From the NCBI GenBank assembly GCA_003254925.1, contig QANZ01007399.1, positions 41,230-105,229 of the forward strand: a stretch of DNA of 64,000 nucleotides, given 5' to 3'. Each line of letters begins with the position of its first letter. Within the stretch, counting starts at the first letter, position 1. Below are positions 35,222 through 45,419 of the stretch, one piece after another. Below the pieces are notes generated by a model. That model saw nothing but the letters and a program-made list of their open reading frames with translations, searched no databases and was not told the origin of the DNA. The DNA is from Chamaecrista fasciculata. Lineage: Eukaryota; Streptophyta; Magnoliopsida; Fabales; Fabaceae. Both the position numbers and the translations under genes were made by a program.

Positions 35222-38200
35222 ATGTTTTCATTTTCCACAAATTTATTCGGTATGGGCATTAATGTATTGGTCAAGTTTAATGGATTAAACTATGCAGATT
35301 GGTCTGAACAGATCCAATTCCAACTGGGTATTATGGACTTAGACCTTGCAATAGTTTGTGATGAAAAGCCACCAACCATTATTGAGACCAGTACTAAAGT
35401 TGACAAGTCTCTTTATGAGGCTTGGGAACGGTCTAATAGGTTGAGCTTGAGCTTGATGAAAATGACGATGGCAGAAAATGTTAAGCCATCAATGCCTAAG
35501 ACTGACAATGCAAGGGAGTTCTTGTTAAAAATTAAAGAATACTCTCATTCGAACATAACCGACAAGTCCATTGTTTTAAACTTGATGAGTGAGCTAATGA
35601 CCAAGAAATTTGATTTGTCATGGCCCATTCATGATCATGTGACAAGTATGGAAAACTTAGCAGCACAGTTGAGGCCAATGGGTATGCAGGTGAGTGAATC
35701 CTTCTTGGTACAATTTGTCATTAACTCACTTCCTCTTGAGTTTGGCCGGTTCCAGGAAAATTATAATACCCTTAAAAATTGGAACTTTCAAGAAATTAAT
35801 GCCATGTTGGTTCAAGAGGAAGGGAGATTAAAGAAATTAAAGAAGCATTCTGTTAATCTCACATTCCATAAGGAAGCTAGTAGCAGAAAGTCAAAGTATG
35901 AAAAGAAGGACAATAAAAAGGACAAGGCCCCAATGAAGGTTAATGAGGGTCGAGTGATGGAGATTGTGCCCTAGGGTCAATCATTTTGTATGTATGAACA
36001 TATGTTTTGATTAATTTATGGATGATAAATTATGTCGTTATCATATTTTTAGCATGTTTATTGTGATAACAATCCCTGATTAATTATGAGATAATTATTC
36101 TAAAATTGTCCTTGGTCGATTATTCATGTGGGAATGTGAATGAACTAAGACCAGCATGACTTCGGTGTATGGGGATGCACGCATACGATGCTTTACGAGA
36201 GTCATGGTGTGATTATGTAAGGGGTTACAAGTTGCTGGACCGACCCGGAGAGTCTTGCATGGGTTTTAGTCATTAGCTAGCCTCTCCTGTACACATGTCA
36301 TGATGCCCTTAAACCTGAGGTCTTGACTATTCCGGCGTTGTAGATGTCGAACTTTGGCCTAGTCCAACGTTGCCCGTAACAGGGTAGCCATACAGGCTAG
36401 GTACCAGTTTGGTTGATTATCGTGCTGAGGAATGTGGTTAACCAAGAAGGAATTTTGTCCCTCATCAAGTTGGGAGATATTTAACTGGCGTCCTCGATGA
36501 GTCTGTCCAAGGAATGTGTGGCCACACAGGGAAATCGGACTAAGTCAAGGAATCGAGAAAGTTATGGTTTGGATTAAGGATGACTTTCCCGTGCCTTATC
36601 CATGACTAAAATATCGTGTGACAATCAGGATTAAGACAAGGTGGTACTAAGGTTTAGTCGTTTTGGCGTTAAAGCGATAAACTCACGTGTTTTGGGTAGT
36701 CGTGATGGCTTGCTAGAGTCCGCTCACGACTTGTAAGTCATAGAGATGGCTTGCTGCCAACTTCACGTGAGGCTTGCTAGGTCACACACGAGCAGGATCA
36801 AGACACCATAATGGGACACGAATTAGGGTTAATTCGTGGGTCACTTTAGTGACACAATTTAAGACATAGTTGAATGTCCTAGGACATGAAGTCTTGTCTT
36901 AAATAATATCTACGTTTGTGATATTTAAATTTGTTAGACAAGTTTAAATATATTAATTGTTAAATAGTTAATTTGATTAATCTATTTACAATTGAATTCT
37001 TGTTTAAAATATTAGGGAATAATAAATTGGATAAGCCTCCTAAAAGTTAGGGGATTATTGATTTATTAAATTCTTTAATATTGGATAACAAGAAAGCTAG
37101 AGGGTGGCGCCTCTTCATGATTTAATTAATAAAATTGTTTTGTTAATTTAAATCAAGATTTGAATTTGAGTTCAAGATTTGACCTTGATTTCAAGATTCA
37201 AGCTTGAATTAAAGATATTAGGGGAATATTTTAATTCAATATTGTTAGGGAATTTGAATTCAAGATTCAAATTTGAATTAAAGATATTAGGGTAATATTT
37301 TAATTCAATTTGTTAAAGATATTAATAAGATAATATAACTTCATAAGAGTTAGGGTTGTTATCTTATTTATTAAATTCTTTAAAATAGGCTAAGGGGGTG
37401 GCGCATGGCTTGGATCCAAGGGTCAAGGGATTTGATCTTGTATTTTGGATTTCAAGATTGCATCTTGAATTTCAAATTAAGATATTAATGTAATATTTTA
37501 ATTAGGAATTCAAATCTTCTTGACCAATGGGGATTGGGCATTCAAGATTTAGTTTTCAAAATTTGATCTTGAAATTTAAATTTAAATTACCTTTTAGTTT
37601 TGAATTATAATATTAGTGTAATATCATAATTCAAGATTTTAGGAACCCCTATTTCTTGATTAAAATAATTTCCTTAATTTTATGAGTTAGGGAATGTGAT
37701 TCCCTAATGAGACTCTATAAATACACACACACCCCACACAGGTCGCCTAGCCCACTTTTAGTTAGACTAAAATTGACTTCTCCCTAGAGAGAGAGAGAAA
37801 GTCGACCTAACCCTAATTGGATTAGGGTTTTTGAGTTGTGTGTAAGGGTTTTGTGAGAAACTTCCATAGAGTCTTCAAGAACCGTTCTTGAAGATTTAAG
37901 ATTCGTAGATTGGGTTCCCGTATTCTCTTGGAAAGAAGAGAAGGAGGCTAGCACCTAGGTGTTTGCCAAATTTTTCGTGTGGATCACCGGCAGAGGAAGG
38001 ACACGCGTTGCTGTGGACTTCTCTGAATCGCAATTCAAAGCTACCAATTGAATTTTGGTAAACTTCTTTCCCTACTAGTATAAACATAGTTAGTGGATCC
38101 TGGAAGGAAATTATAGACATGCGAAAATTTTTAATTTTACGTTTTCTTCCGCTACGCTCGCTCTATAATTTCCCAACATCGAGTCCATAAAGAAGTAAAG

Positions 38201-38316
38201 TGCTTTTTCTGTAATAAGATTGGGCACATAAAGAAAGATTGTCCTAAAAGGAAGAGTTGGTTCGAAAAGAAAGGTATGAACTATGTTTATGTATGTTTCA
38301 AATCAAATCTTATTTA
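35222..38316 (+). pseudogene. Outer Copia gag, split by a solo LTR
   Basis: The frame 35222-35954 encodes a 245-residue gag (VKFNGLNYADWSEQIQFQLG; FLVQFVINSLPLEFGRFQ), ending in a Lys-rich tail. It is interrupted after ...VNEGR by the LTR 35955-38178. On the far side it continues VHKEVKCFFCNKIGHIKKDC, the zinc knuckle CX2CX4HX4C, up to a stop near 38316. The first part is intact for 244 codons, the longest open retroelement frame in the window. Confidence 0.88.
35955..38178 (+). repeat. Copia-type solo LTR, family 1, copy 4
   Basis: 2224 bases from TGATGGAGATTGTGCCCTAG (TGTTGG with one change) to ATTTCCCAACA, with a perfect TCGAG repeat at 35950-35954 and 38179-38183. It is the only family 1 copy in + orientation. 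The clean target duplication and the rejoining of gag across it prove a solo LTR left by recombination between two LTRs of a full element. Confidence 0.94.
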
Positions 38317-38329
38317 AGTTCCTAATAAC

Positions 38330-39720
38330 ACTTGGTGGTTAGATTCTTCTGCAACTACCCATGTTTCACATGTTACAAATGGATTCCTTTCGATCCAGCC
38401 CATAACAAGTGAGTTCTTTTATATGGGGAACAAAATGAAGGCACGAATAGAACGAATTGGGACGTATAGATTGATCTTGGATATTGGATGTTACCTTGAT
38501 CTTGAAAAGTGTCTCTATGTTCCTGATTGTGTTAGAAATTTAGTTTCTATTAGAAAGTTGGACAATGTAGGTTTTGATGTTAAGATTGGAAACAATACTT
38601 TCTCGTTGTATAAACGTAATACCTTTTATGGTTCTTGTATTTTGATTGACAACTTCGATCATTTTAATCTTGGTGTTAATTTTGTTGAATCTCAGTTTCA
38701 AGTTGAACATAGTATAGGTAACAAACGTAGTGCACATAATGAAAGTTCTGCTTTCTTATGGCATCAAAGGTTAGATCATATATCCAAAGAAAGGATTCTG
38801 AGGTTAGTGAAAAATGAAATCTTACGTCAATTGGATTTTGTTGATTGGGACATATGTATAGATTGTATTAAAGGTAAGAAAACTAGACATACATCAAAGA
38901 ATCCAGACGCAAGAAGTAGTTAACTTCTTGAATTAATACACACTGATATTTGTGGTCCTTTTGATTCTCCGTCTTGGAGTAGTGAAAAGTATTTCATTAC
39001 CTTTATTGATGATTACTCACGGTATTGTTATTTATATTTACTGCATGAAAAGTCTCAATCTGTGAATGTCGTAGAGGTGTTCATAAATGAGATAGAAAAG
39101 CAGTTAATAGAAAAGTGAAAGTTGTGAGATCTGATATGGGTGGTGAATACTATGGAAAATTCAATGAAAGTGGACAGTGTCCAGGTCCATTTGTAAAGTT
39201 CCTTGAAAGTCGTGTCATATGTGTTCAATACACAATGCCTGGTACTAGCACTGTCAAAACGGGCTTAGGCCCGCGGGCCGGCCCGGCCCGCCCGCTAAAT
39301 GGGCGGGCTTGGGCTTAAAAAATTTGGCCCGTTTAAAAACGGGCCTAAACGGCCCGGCCCGTTTAGCCCGTGGCCCGTAACGGGCCGGGGCCGTTAGGCC
39401 CGTTTACATTTTTTTAAGAAAAGTTGCATGTAAAAATGTTTAGGCCCGCAGGCCGGCCCGGCCCGCCCGCTAAATGGGCGGGCTCGGGTTTAAAAAATTT
39501 GGCCCGTTTAAAAACGGGCCTAAACGGCCCGGCCCGTTTAGCCCGTGGCCCGTAACGGGCCGGGGCGGGCCAGGCCGACCCGTTTAACAGTGCTACCTGG
39601 TACACCTCAACAAAATGGTATAGCTAAAAGGTAGAATCGTTATCTTATAGAAATGGTTAGGAGTATGTTAAATCACGGTAATGTACCTTTATCCTTATGA
39701 ATGTATGCTTAAAGAATGTT
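38330..39720 (+). pseudogene. Outer Copia protease remnant, pre-integrase and integrase
   Basis: NTWWLDSSATTHVS near 38330 carries a DSSA version of the usual D(S/T)GA protease site. The frame 38423-38923 gives CLYVPDCVRNLVSIRKL and WHQRLDHISKERI with CIDCIKGK (pre-integrase and zinc region). Integrase follows with HTDICGPF (38940) and DDYSRYCYLY, then VVRSDMGGEYYGKF (39118). The Glu block TPQQNGIAKR (39604) lies beyond the hAT MITE 39246-39595. Stops at 38921 and 39116 and after AKR break the frame. Confidence 0.85.
39246..39595. mobile_element. GC-rich hAT-type MITE with 8 bp target duplication
   Basis: 350 bases, ends TAGCACTGTCAAAACGGGC and (from the right) TAGCACTGTTAAACGGGTC, flanked by perfect CCTGGTAC at 39238-39245 and 39596-39603. 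It lies in the outer Copia integrase. The interior is composed of GGCCCG/CGGGCC motifs and has an internal direct duplication with period 175 (39267 and 39442). Its Gly/Pro/Arg-rich frames are not genes. Confidence 0.94.
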
Positions 39721-39844
39721 GTTGTATACCTACTTATTAGGGTTCCTAGTAAGGCAGTTCCTAAGACCCCTTATAAAGTTTGCCAGGAAGGAAACCTAGT
39801 TTGAGGCATCTTCATGTATGAGGTTGTCCAGCAGAAATAAGGAT

Positions 39845-40160
39845 TTATAATCCGCATTAAAAGAATTTTGTTTTAGGTCTAGGTATTGTCGACAATATAG
39901 CTAGACCGTTGAGAATTTATGGTGATAATTCTGTAGTTGCTTTCTTCTCCAAGAATGATAGGTATTCTAAAGGTGCTAAGCACATGGATTTAAAATACTT
40001 ATTTGTTAAAGAGTAGGTGCAAAATCAAAGGGTGTCAATAGAGCATATAAGTACTGATCTGATGATAGTGGATCCGCTAACGAAAGGATTATCATCCAAA
40101 ACATTTATTGGCCATGTTGAAAGAATAGGCATTATGGATAAGTCCTTATTGGTATGATAT
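39845..40160 (+). pseudogene. Outer Copia RNase H, C-terminal part
   Basis: The reading gives IYGDNSVVAFFSKNDRYSKG and HMDLKYLFVKE, a stop, then VSIEHISTDLMIVDPLTKGL, the end of Copia RNase H. Between the integrase (to about 39830) and this point the whole RT is missing, so an internal deletion occurred. Confidence 0.8.
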
Positions 40161-40597
40161 TCGAACATGTATATGTATACATTAAGTTATTTTGCTCGTA
40201 TGGTTATGACATTTGTGAATTCAATTAAAGTTGTAATATTTGTGAGACAACACTATAAGTTCATAATTAAACTGTTGTCAAATTAAAGTTGTTGTGAGTT
40301 GATTAGATTTGTGGTACATGGATGAAATCAAGTAAGTATTAACTTTTGACCGCCATGATCCAATTTTTTCAATTCAAAGTAAGGATAGGATGACTTGATA
40401 GATTTGATTTATAGTGTGCAATTAAAGTAATTGAATCTCCAAGTCGTAACATGGGTCAAGTGGGAGAATGTTGGATTAGTTTTTTAATAATCCCTAAAGT
40501 GGCCCATGTGACTAATGGACCACGTCTATTAAAGGAAGGCTCAATTTGATGGTAATTGGGCTGAATAGGCATTAGACATGCTAGGGTTTAAAAACCC

Positions 40598-41652
40598 AAT
40601 GATGTAAAAGCCGGACCGGACCGACCGCTAACTGGTGAGAGGAACGGTTTGGTTCAACCCAAAGAACCAAAGTCAGGGTTGGACCGGAATGGACCGGGAT
40701 TAACCGGTAAAAAAACCGAAAAACTGGGATTAACCGGGTCCAACCGGAAAACCCAAAATATTGGTATGATATTCAGATTTTTTTTTTTCACTGAATCACT
40801 GCCTTCGTTTTAAAAAAAAAATAAAAAATAAAAGTAAAACTCAGATTTAGTCGATCGAACTCCCTCAGTCCCTCTCGGCTTCTCCCTCTCGAACTCGAAC
40901 CCTAGTCGCTGCTCCACCACCAAATTGCTTCCGCCCAGTAGCTACTACTTCCGCCGCCGCTGCTTCTGCCTCCACCGCTGCTGGCAACGAACCCCAAAAA
41001 GCGTAGAGAGTTCGAGACTCTCAAATCTTCTTCGTCTTCTTTTCGATCTCTCTCTGAATCTTTGTCTCTCTGTTCGTATTACGTTGCTAACTCATGCCGT
41101 TTACTGCGTTGGATTTCAGTATGCGATTTCAAACCCTATTCTGATTTTTGTTTTTATTTTTTACCGATTGTTTTTGTCGCTATGTTGTTTGGATGCTAAG
41201 AAAAACTGGATCAGAGAGGTGTATGTGAGTCTGATCACGAAAATAGAAGAAAATAGTCTCGTGCTGACTATAGAGAGGAGTCGGTGAGATTAATATAGGC
41301 GGATTTTGAAACTTCAGAGTTGAAAATTGAAATGTTGATTTGATTATTATGAGTTTATGACTTATGGAATCTTGTTTAAGATGCATTTAGTCCCTTGAAA
41401 AAATAGTTAGTCCATGATCTCTAGTTGTGGAGAGAAATGTTATATTATTTGCATAAAAAGATGTATTTATTAATAGATTAAATGCATTTCTTAGATCCCA
41501 AAAAAAAATATAGAGGATTTATATTTAATATATTAAAAATAATTATTTATTGCGTCATCCGGTCCGACCGATGGTTCGACCGGTTTAACCAATCAGACCG
41601 TGAACCGAACACTTATCCGAGTCTTTATTCGGTTCGGTTATGACAACACTAT
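40598..41652. mobile_element. hAT-like element carrying gene-like sequence
   Basis: It is flanked by AAAAACCC (40590-40597 and 41653-41660), an 8 bp repeat. Its ends (AATGATGTAAAAGCCG and, from the right, TAGTGTTGTCATAACCG) match at about 11 of 16 positions. Both sub-ends are rich in CCGGACCG/GGTTCGGT motifs. The middle (about 40850-41120) is much richer in C and G than its surroundings and looks like a plant 5' UTR and first exon (CCTCGGCTTCTCCCTCTCG, CCGCCGCCGCTG, a GT-rich junction). A 120-codon frame at 40925-41287 has no domain that I recognise. Confidence 0.6.
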
Positions 41653-41841
41653 AAAAACCCTTCTCTCTTCCTTTAGGAAAAGAAAGTAACTGACCACCAT
41701 TTGAACTAAGTGGATAAGGCTAGGTTTCTCCACCATCAGAGAACAGTGAAGGAAGGGTAAAGAGAAACAAAGAACTTCAAAGTTTGAAAACTATAGATCA
41801 AGGTACATTTTCTCTACTCATTAAATCTGAGTATTAAAGTT

Positions 41842-42275
41842 TAGGGTAAGTTACACTTTGGTACCCTGTGGTTTGACCCTATTTCACTTTGGTACCCTGT
41901 GGTTTGAAACTTGACACTTTGGTACCCTGTGGTATTCTCCATTAACACTTTGGTACCCTTTGGAGCTATTTTGTAATTTTAACCATAACAAATTTTGCAA
42001 AAATTACATATTGACCCCAAAAATTTTTCAAAAAATTACAAATAGGTCCCTAGATACATATTATATAGGGACTAAAATGAAAAATTTAAAATTTTTTTGG
42101 GGTCAATATGTAATTTTTGTAAAATTTATTATGGTTAAAATTACAAAATAGCTCCAAAGGGTACCAAAGTGTTAATGGAGAATACCACAGGGTACCAAAG
42201 TGTCAAGTTTCAAACCACAGGGTACCAAAGTAAAATAAGGTCAAACCACAGGGTGCCAAAGTATAATTTACCCTA
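41842..42275. mobile_element. Fold-back MITE, TAGGGTAA type
   Basis: 434 bases, an almost complete palindrome: TAGGGTAAGTTACACTTTGG at the left against TAGGGTAAATTATACTTTGG read inward from the right, with repeated GGTACCCTGTGGTTTGA blocks. It lies seven bases before the end of the outer Copia 3' LTR. The flanks AAAGTT and AAATTT are similar but not identical. Confidence 0.85.
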
Positions 42276-42457
42276 AAATTTATTTTACAACGATCACTAT
42301 AAAAACATAAGAATATGAATAACCGATGGAAATTATATTGTAATAAACTATTTTTTTAGTTTATCTATATATTATGGATTTGACCATTGGAGGTTTTATT
42401 TTGCTATAACTTATACATCTATATTATGAAGATTTTAAATTTTTTAAAATAGATTAA

Positions 42458-42856
42458 AGGCAAAAGTACTCTTCATTCACCTAAAGTATCCAGTCATTTT
42501 AAATTGTACCCCAAATTTTTTATTTTGTCAATTATACCTCCAAAGTATGAGGTCAGTTTCAGTTATACTCCCAAAGTTTTTTAAAGTCAATTATACCATC
42601 AATCTTTTCTTTTTTCGTATCAATTGTACTCTCAATCTTTTCTTTTTTGTGTCAATTATACCACCAAATCGGGAGGTATTTGGGGGTACAATTGATTCAA
42701 ATGTTTTACATTGGGAGTATAATTGACTAAAAAAATTTTAGAGGTATAACTAAAATTGGCCTCATTATACCTTTAGGTGTAAAATTGACCTAAAAACGTT
42801 TTTAGGGTACAACTGAAAATGATCACATACTTTAAGGGTACCACTAGTACTTTTGT
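42458..42856. mobile_element. Fold-back MITE with 9 bp target duplication
   Basis: Inverted ends AGGCAAAAGTACTCTTC and (inward) ACAAAAGTACTAGTGG, with ATAGATTAA at 42449-42457 and 42857-42865. The duplication length fits Mutator-like elements. The arms carry repeated AATTATACC/GGTATAATT motifs. Confidence 0.8.
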
Positions 42857-43222
42857 ATAGATTAAATAGTTAAGTTCAAAGTAAAATTCAACTTAAATAT
42901 TTACAAATAAAATACAAGTTAAGTACTTAACCCATTGCACTTTTCACATTGCATGGTTGCACTTATAACTTGTCTTTTGTTTGGTATATAATTAATATCC
43001 TTGCCTTTTGTTGCACTTAAAACATTGGTATAAAATCATACATCAAGAAAATACAGTAAAGCATAAATTTAGCAATTTTAATATAATCAAGCATTCTTAA
43101 AAATAATGAACAGTTATATAGAAGAAATAAATTGATCCTAGGCAATATAAGAAAACTAAGATGTAAATTCAAATTAGTTACGAACAAAAGACATACAACA
43201 CTTTCTTAAAATTTATGACATT

Positions 43223-43327
43223 GTTGGGAGGGCACGACCGTTTCGTCTCTGTAGCCCAAATGTGATTAGTCTTCGCTTAAACCGTTACACAGATAGGCGG
43301 GGGAAACCATAAGATTACCTAAAAAAA
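43223..43327 (+). mobile_element. 5'-truncated SINE
   Basis: From GTTGGGAGGGC through GATTAGTCTTCGCTTAAACC to GGCGGGGGAAACC and an A-run; it matches the 3' part of the SINE at 49211-49397 (opposite strand). Flanks ATTTATGACATT (ending 43222) and AATTATGACATT (ending about 43338) are a target duplication with one mismatch. Confidence 0.75.
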
Positions 43328-43538
43328 ATTATGACATTTTCATACAGATAAAAAAACTAAAAGATATAAATAAGAGACGCTGCAGCTCTCTACTTTCAAA
43401 GGAACAATATTTTTAATTGATTTTTCTCTTCAAAGTTGAATTTTAATTGTAGATATGAATATTGTATATTTTTAAGTAAAACAGGGCCTTTAATAATAAA
43501 AGAGATAAAAAATTTATTAATAAAAAGAAAAATATTCT

Positions 43539-44347
43539 TTTTTTTTGGGCAGGGGAATGGCAAAGCCAAACCGCGCAGAGACAGAAAAAAGGCCACTGGG
43601 GCCACAACACAGGGGCTATTTCAGGGGAACAATATAAACCCGAAAACAGACCTGAAACCCCTGGGGAAACGAAAACAGAGACCAAGGGAAGGGCAACACA
43701 CCCCCCCTAAACCAGAGATGACGAGCAAGCTAGCGAGATGAAGAGCAAACAAGCTTGTCTTCCAACAGAGCAGCCTTAACCTTAACCGGGATGGAGGTAA
43801 ACCAATTGAAAGAGATGTGGGAAGATAAGGCCAACTTAGCTGCAACATGCGCCACCTTGTTTGTTGTTCTTCTCGCCCAAGCGACTTTAACAAGTGGCAG
43901 GGAAACCAAATGAGTTTTGATAGAGTGCATGAGAGAGACCAGCTGCCACGGCACCACATCGGAGTGGCAAAAATCAACTAAATTCTTACAATCCGACTCG
44001 ATGATGACCTGCTGGACTTCCAACGCAACCACCATTCGTAAGGCTTCAAGGAGAGCAGAAGCTTCAGCTTGGAGAGGGGAGCAACACGGAACCCGTTTTG
44101 CAATACCAGTAAGAAGGTCCCCTTTCTTGTCTCTCACAACCACAGCAATCGAACCTCGGGCATTCTCAAGATCAGTTGCTGCATCAATGTTAATTTTGAG
44201 CACATCGCCACGAGGCGGGGACCATTTCTCATTTTGTTCCAAAGGACCCTGAGAAGCCTGAAGACTGTGAGTGACTTTGGCAGCCAGAAAAGCAGCATTC
44301 CTTTCAGTGGCAACCCTGATAACGGACTCAGGACAGACACTAAAAAA
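43539..44347 (-). mobile_element. 5'-truncated LINE with 17 bp target duplication
   Basis: The minus-strand sequence ends in an A-run (T-run 43538-43546 on +). The 17-mer AAAAAGAAAAATATTCT is present at 43522-43538 and 44348-44364. Together these are the signature of target-primed reverse transcription. Only the last ~0.8 kb of the element is present: the C-terminal RNase H and 3' UTR. Confidence 0.9.
43730..44242 (-). pseudogene. LINE RNase H-like domain (C-terminal ORF2 remnant)
   Basis: It encodes 170 residues of the plant RVT_3 type RNase H fold: KINIDAATDLENARGSIAVV (first Asp), LQAEASALLEALRM (Glu), VIIESDCKNLVDF (second Asp) and NKVAHVAAKLALSS (ANxxAH-like end with the usual Asn/His/Ala). 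In plant L1-like LINEs this domain follows RT. It is open to its stop at 43730, but the element is 5'-truncated, so the start is not native; it is unlikely to be a host gene because the target duplication encloses it. Confidence 0.85.
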
Positions 44348-44578
44348 AAAAAGAAAAATATTCTCCAGTCGAAGAAGAAAAACTACCTAAAGGAGGCAAA
44401 AAAGGAAAAACATTATGATAGGATTCACTTCACTCCTCAATATATACTGGTCCAAGATTTGTGGGCCTGAACAATTATCATCTGGCCCAAAATGCTTTTC
44501 AGGATCCCATTAACTAAATTGTACGCTCCAAAAAAAAAAAGAAAAACTAAGTTGAATGTAGAATTATAATATATTTAT

Positions 44579-45018
44579 GGCCAAAGTCTCAAATTTGTCC
44601 CTTATGTATGCGGTAGATTTCAAATTGGTCCTTTATCTTTCATTTATTTTAAATTGGTCCCTCAAGTTTCTAAACGTTTCACTCTTAGTCCCTGACTCTT
44701 TTTCATTCACTTTTATCTGTTAAAAAAAGGAAAAAAGAAATTAACTTTTATCTCTCAACAATTTTGCTCATTTACAAAAGGAAAGAACCTTAATGCAAAA
44801 GAGAAAAATTTTTTAGAGATGAAAGTCAGTTTTTTTCTATTTTTAACGGAAAAAGTGGGTGGAAAAAAGTCAGAGTCTAACGATGGAACTTTTTGGAAAC
44901 TTGAGACACCAAAACAGAACTTTAAGCAAACATGAGGGATCAAAACGGAACGAAAAAAACTTGAGGGACTAAAACAGAACTTTGAGAAAATATGAGAGAT
45001 CAAAATAGGATTTTGGCC
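44579..45018. mobile_element. Fold-back MITE, GGCCAAA type, copy 1
   Basis: Inverted arms with GGTCCCTCAAGTTTC facing ACTTGAGGGAC, and TTAACTTTTATCTC facing GAGATGAAAGT around a short loop near 44765. It belongs to the same family as 56491-57252. The loop frames are not genes. Confidence 0.75.
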
Positions 45019-45419
45019 TTTTTAAAATAAAGAATTGCATAAATGAAAGGGTTGGTGGAGAGTGAAGAAAAATGCTTATCCGTGAAGTGAAAGGCAAAGG
45101 CCAATAGGCAATAGGGAATAGCACGTCTGATTTGTGATGTGGCTGTGAGGCTATGCAAATGCAAAGTCGAATATCCAAAAGAGGACAAAAAGCTGAAAAA
45201 GTAGTCAGAACTGATGAGAAGCAAACAGAGGATTAAATAATAAATACTTGATAAATGAATTAAGGAAATTAGGATAGTTTTTACTTTTTCGGATATCATA
45301 TTATTTTATATATGATGATGATGATTTCCTTTTTGTATAAAGTAAATTTTATATTACTATATGCATATGTATTATTTTTAGATGATTTCATGATGAGAAG
45401 TAATATAAAATTAGAATAT

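Larger units (their letters stand above)
23881..42289 (+). mobile_element. Ty1/Copia retrotransposon with nested insertions
   Basis: The 5' LTR starts TGTTGGAATA at 23881 and ends TTACA at 31846, interrupted by a second Copia element. The primer site TGTATCAGAGC (31851) resembles the initiator tRNA-Met type. gag is at 35222-38316, the pol remnant at 38330-40160, and a purine-rich tract GGGAGA precedes the 3' LTR at 40469. The 3' LTR ends TTTTACA at 42289 and has its own insertions. Flanks AGGAT (23876-23880) and ACGAT (42290-42294) match at four of five bases. RT is almost wholly deleted and the frames are broken, so this copy is inactive. Confidence 0.88.
40469..42289 (+). repeat. 3' LTR of the outer Copia element, with two insertions
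   Basis: LTR segments 40469-40597, 41653-41841 and 42276-42289 align with the 5' LTR. A purine tract GGGAGAA (40462-40468) directly precedes the TG start. The inserts are a hAT-like element (40598-41652) and a fold-back MITE (41842-42275). Confidence 0.85.

Noticed and set aside
39115-39605. Gly/Pro/Arg-rich frames on both strands
   Set aside because: Translation of the GC-rich hAT MITE.
40925-41287. 120-codon + frame as a host gene
   Set aside because: Enclosed by an 8 bp duplication inside a hAT-like element, with no domain; kept as a feature of the element only.
43730-44242. RNase H-like frame as a host gene
   Set aside because: Enclosed by a 17 bp target duplication with an adjacent poly-A, so it is a LINE fragment.
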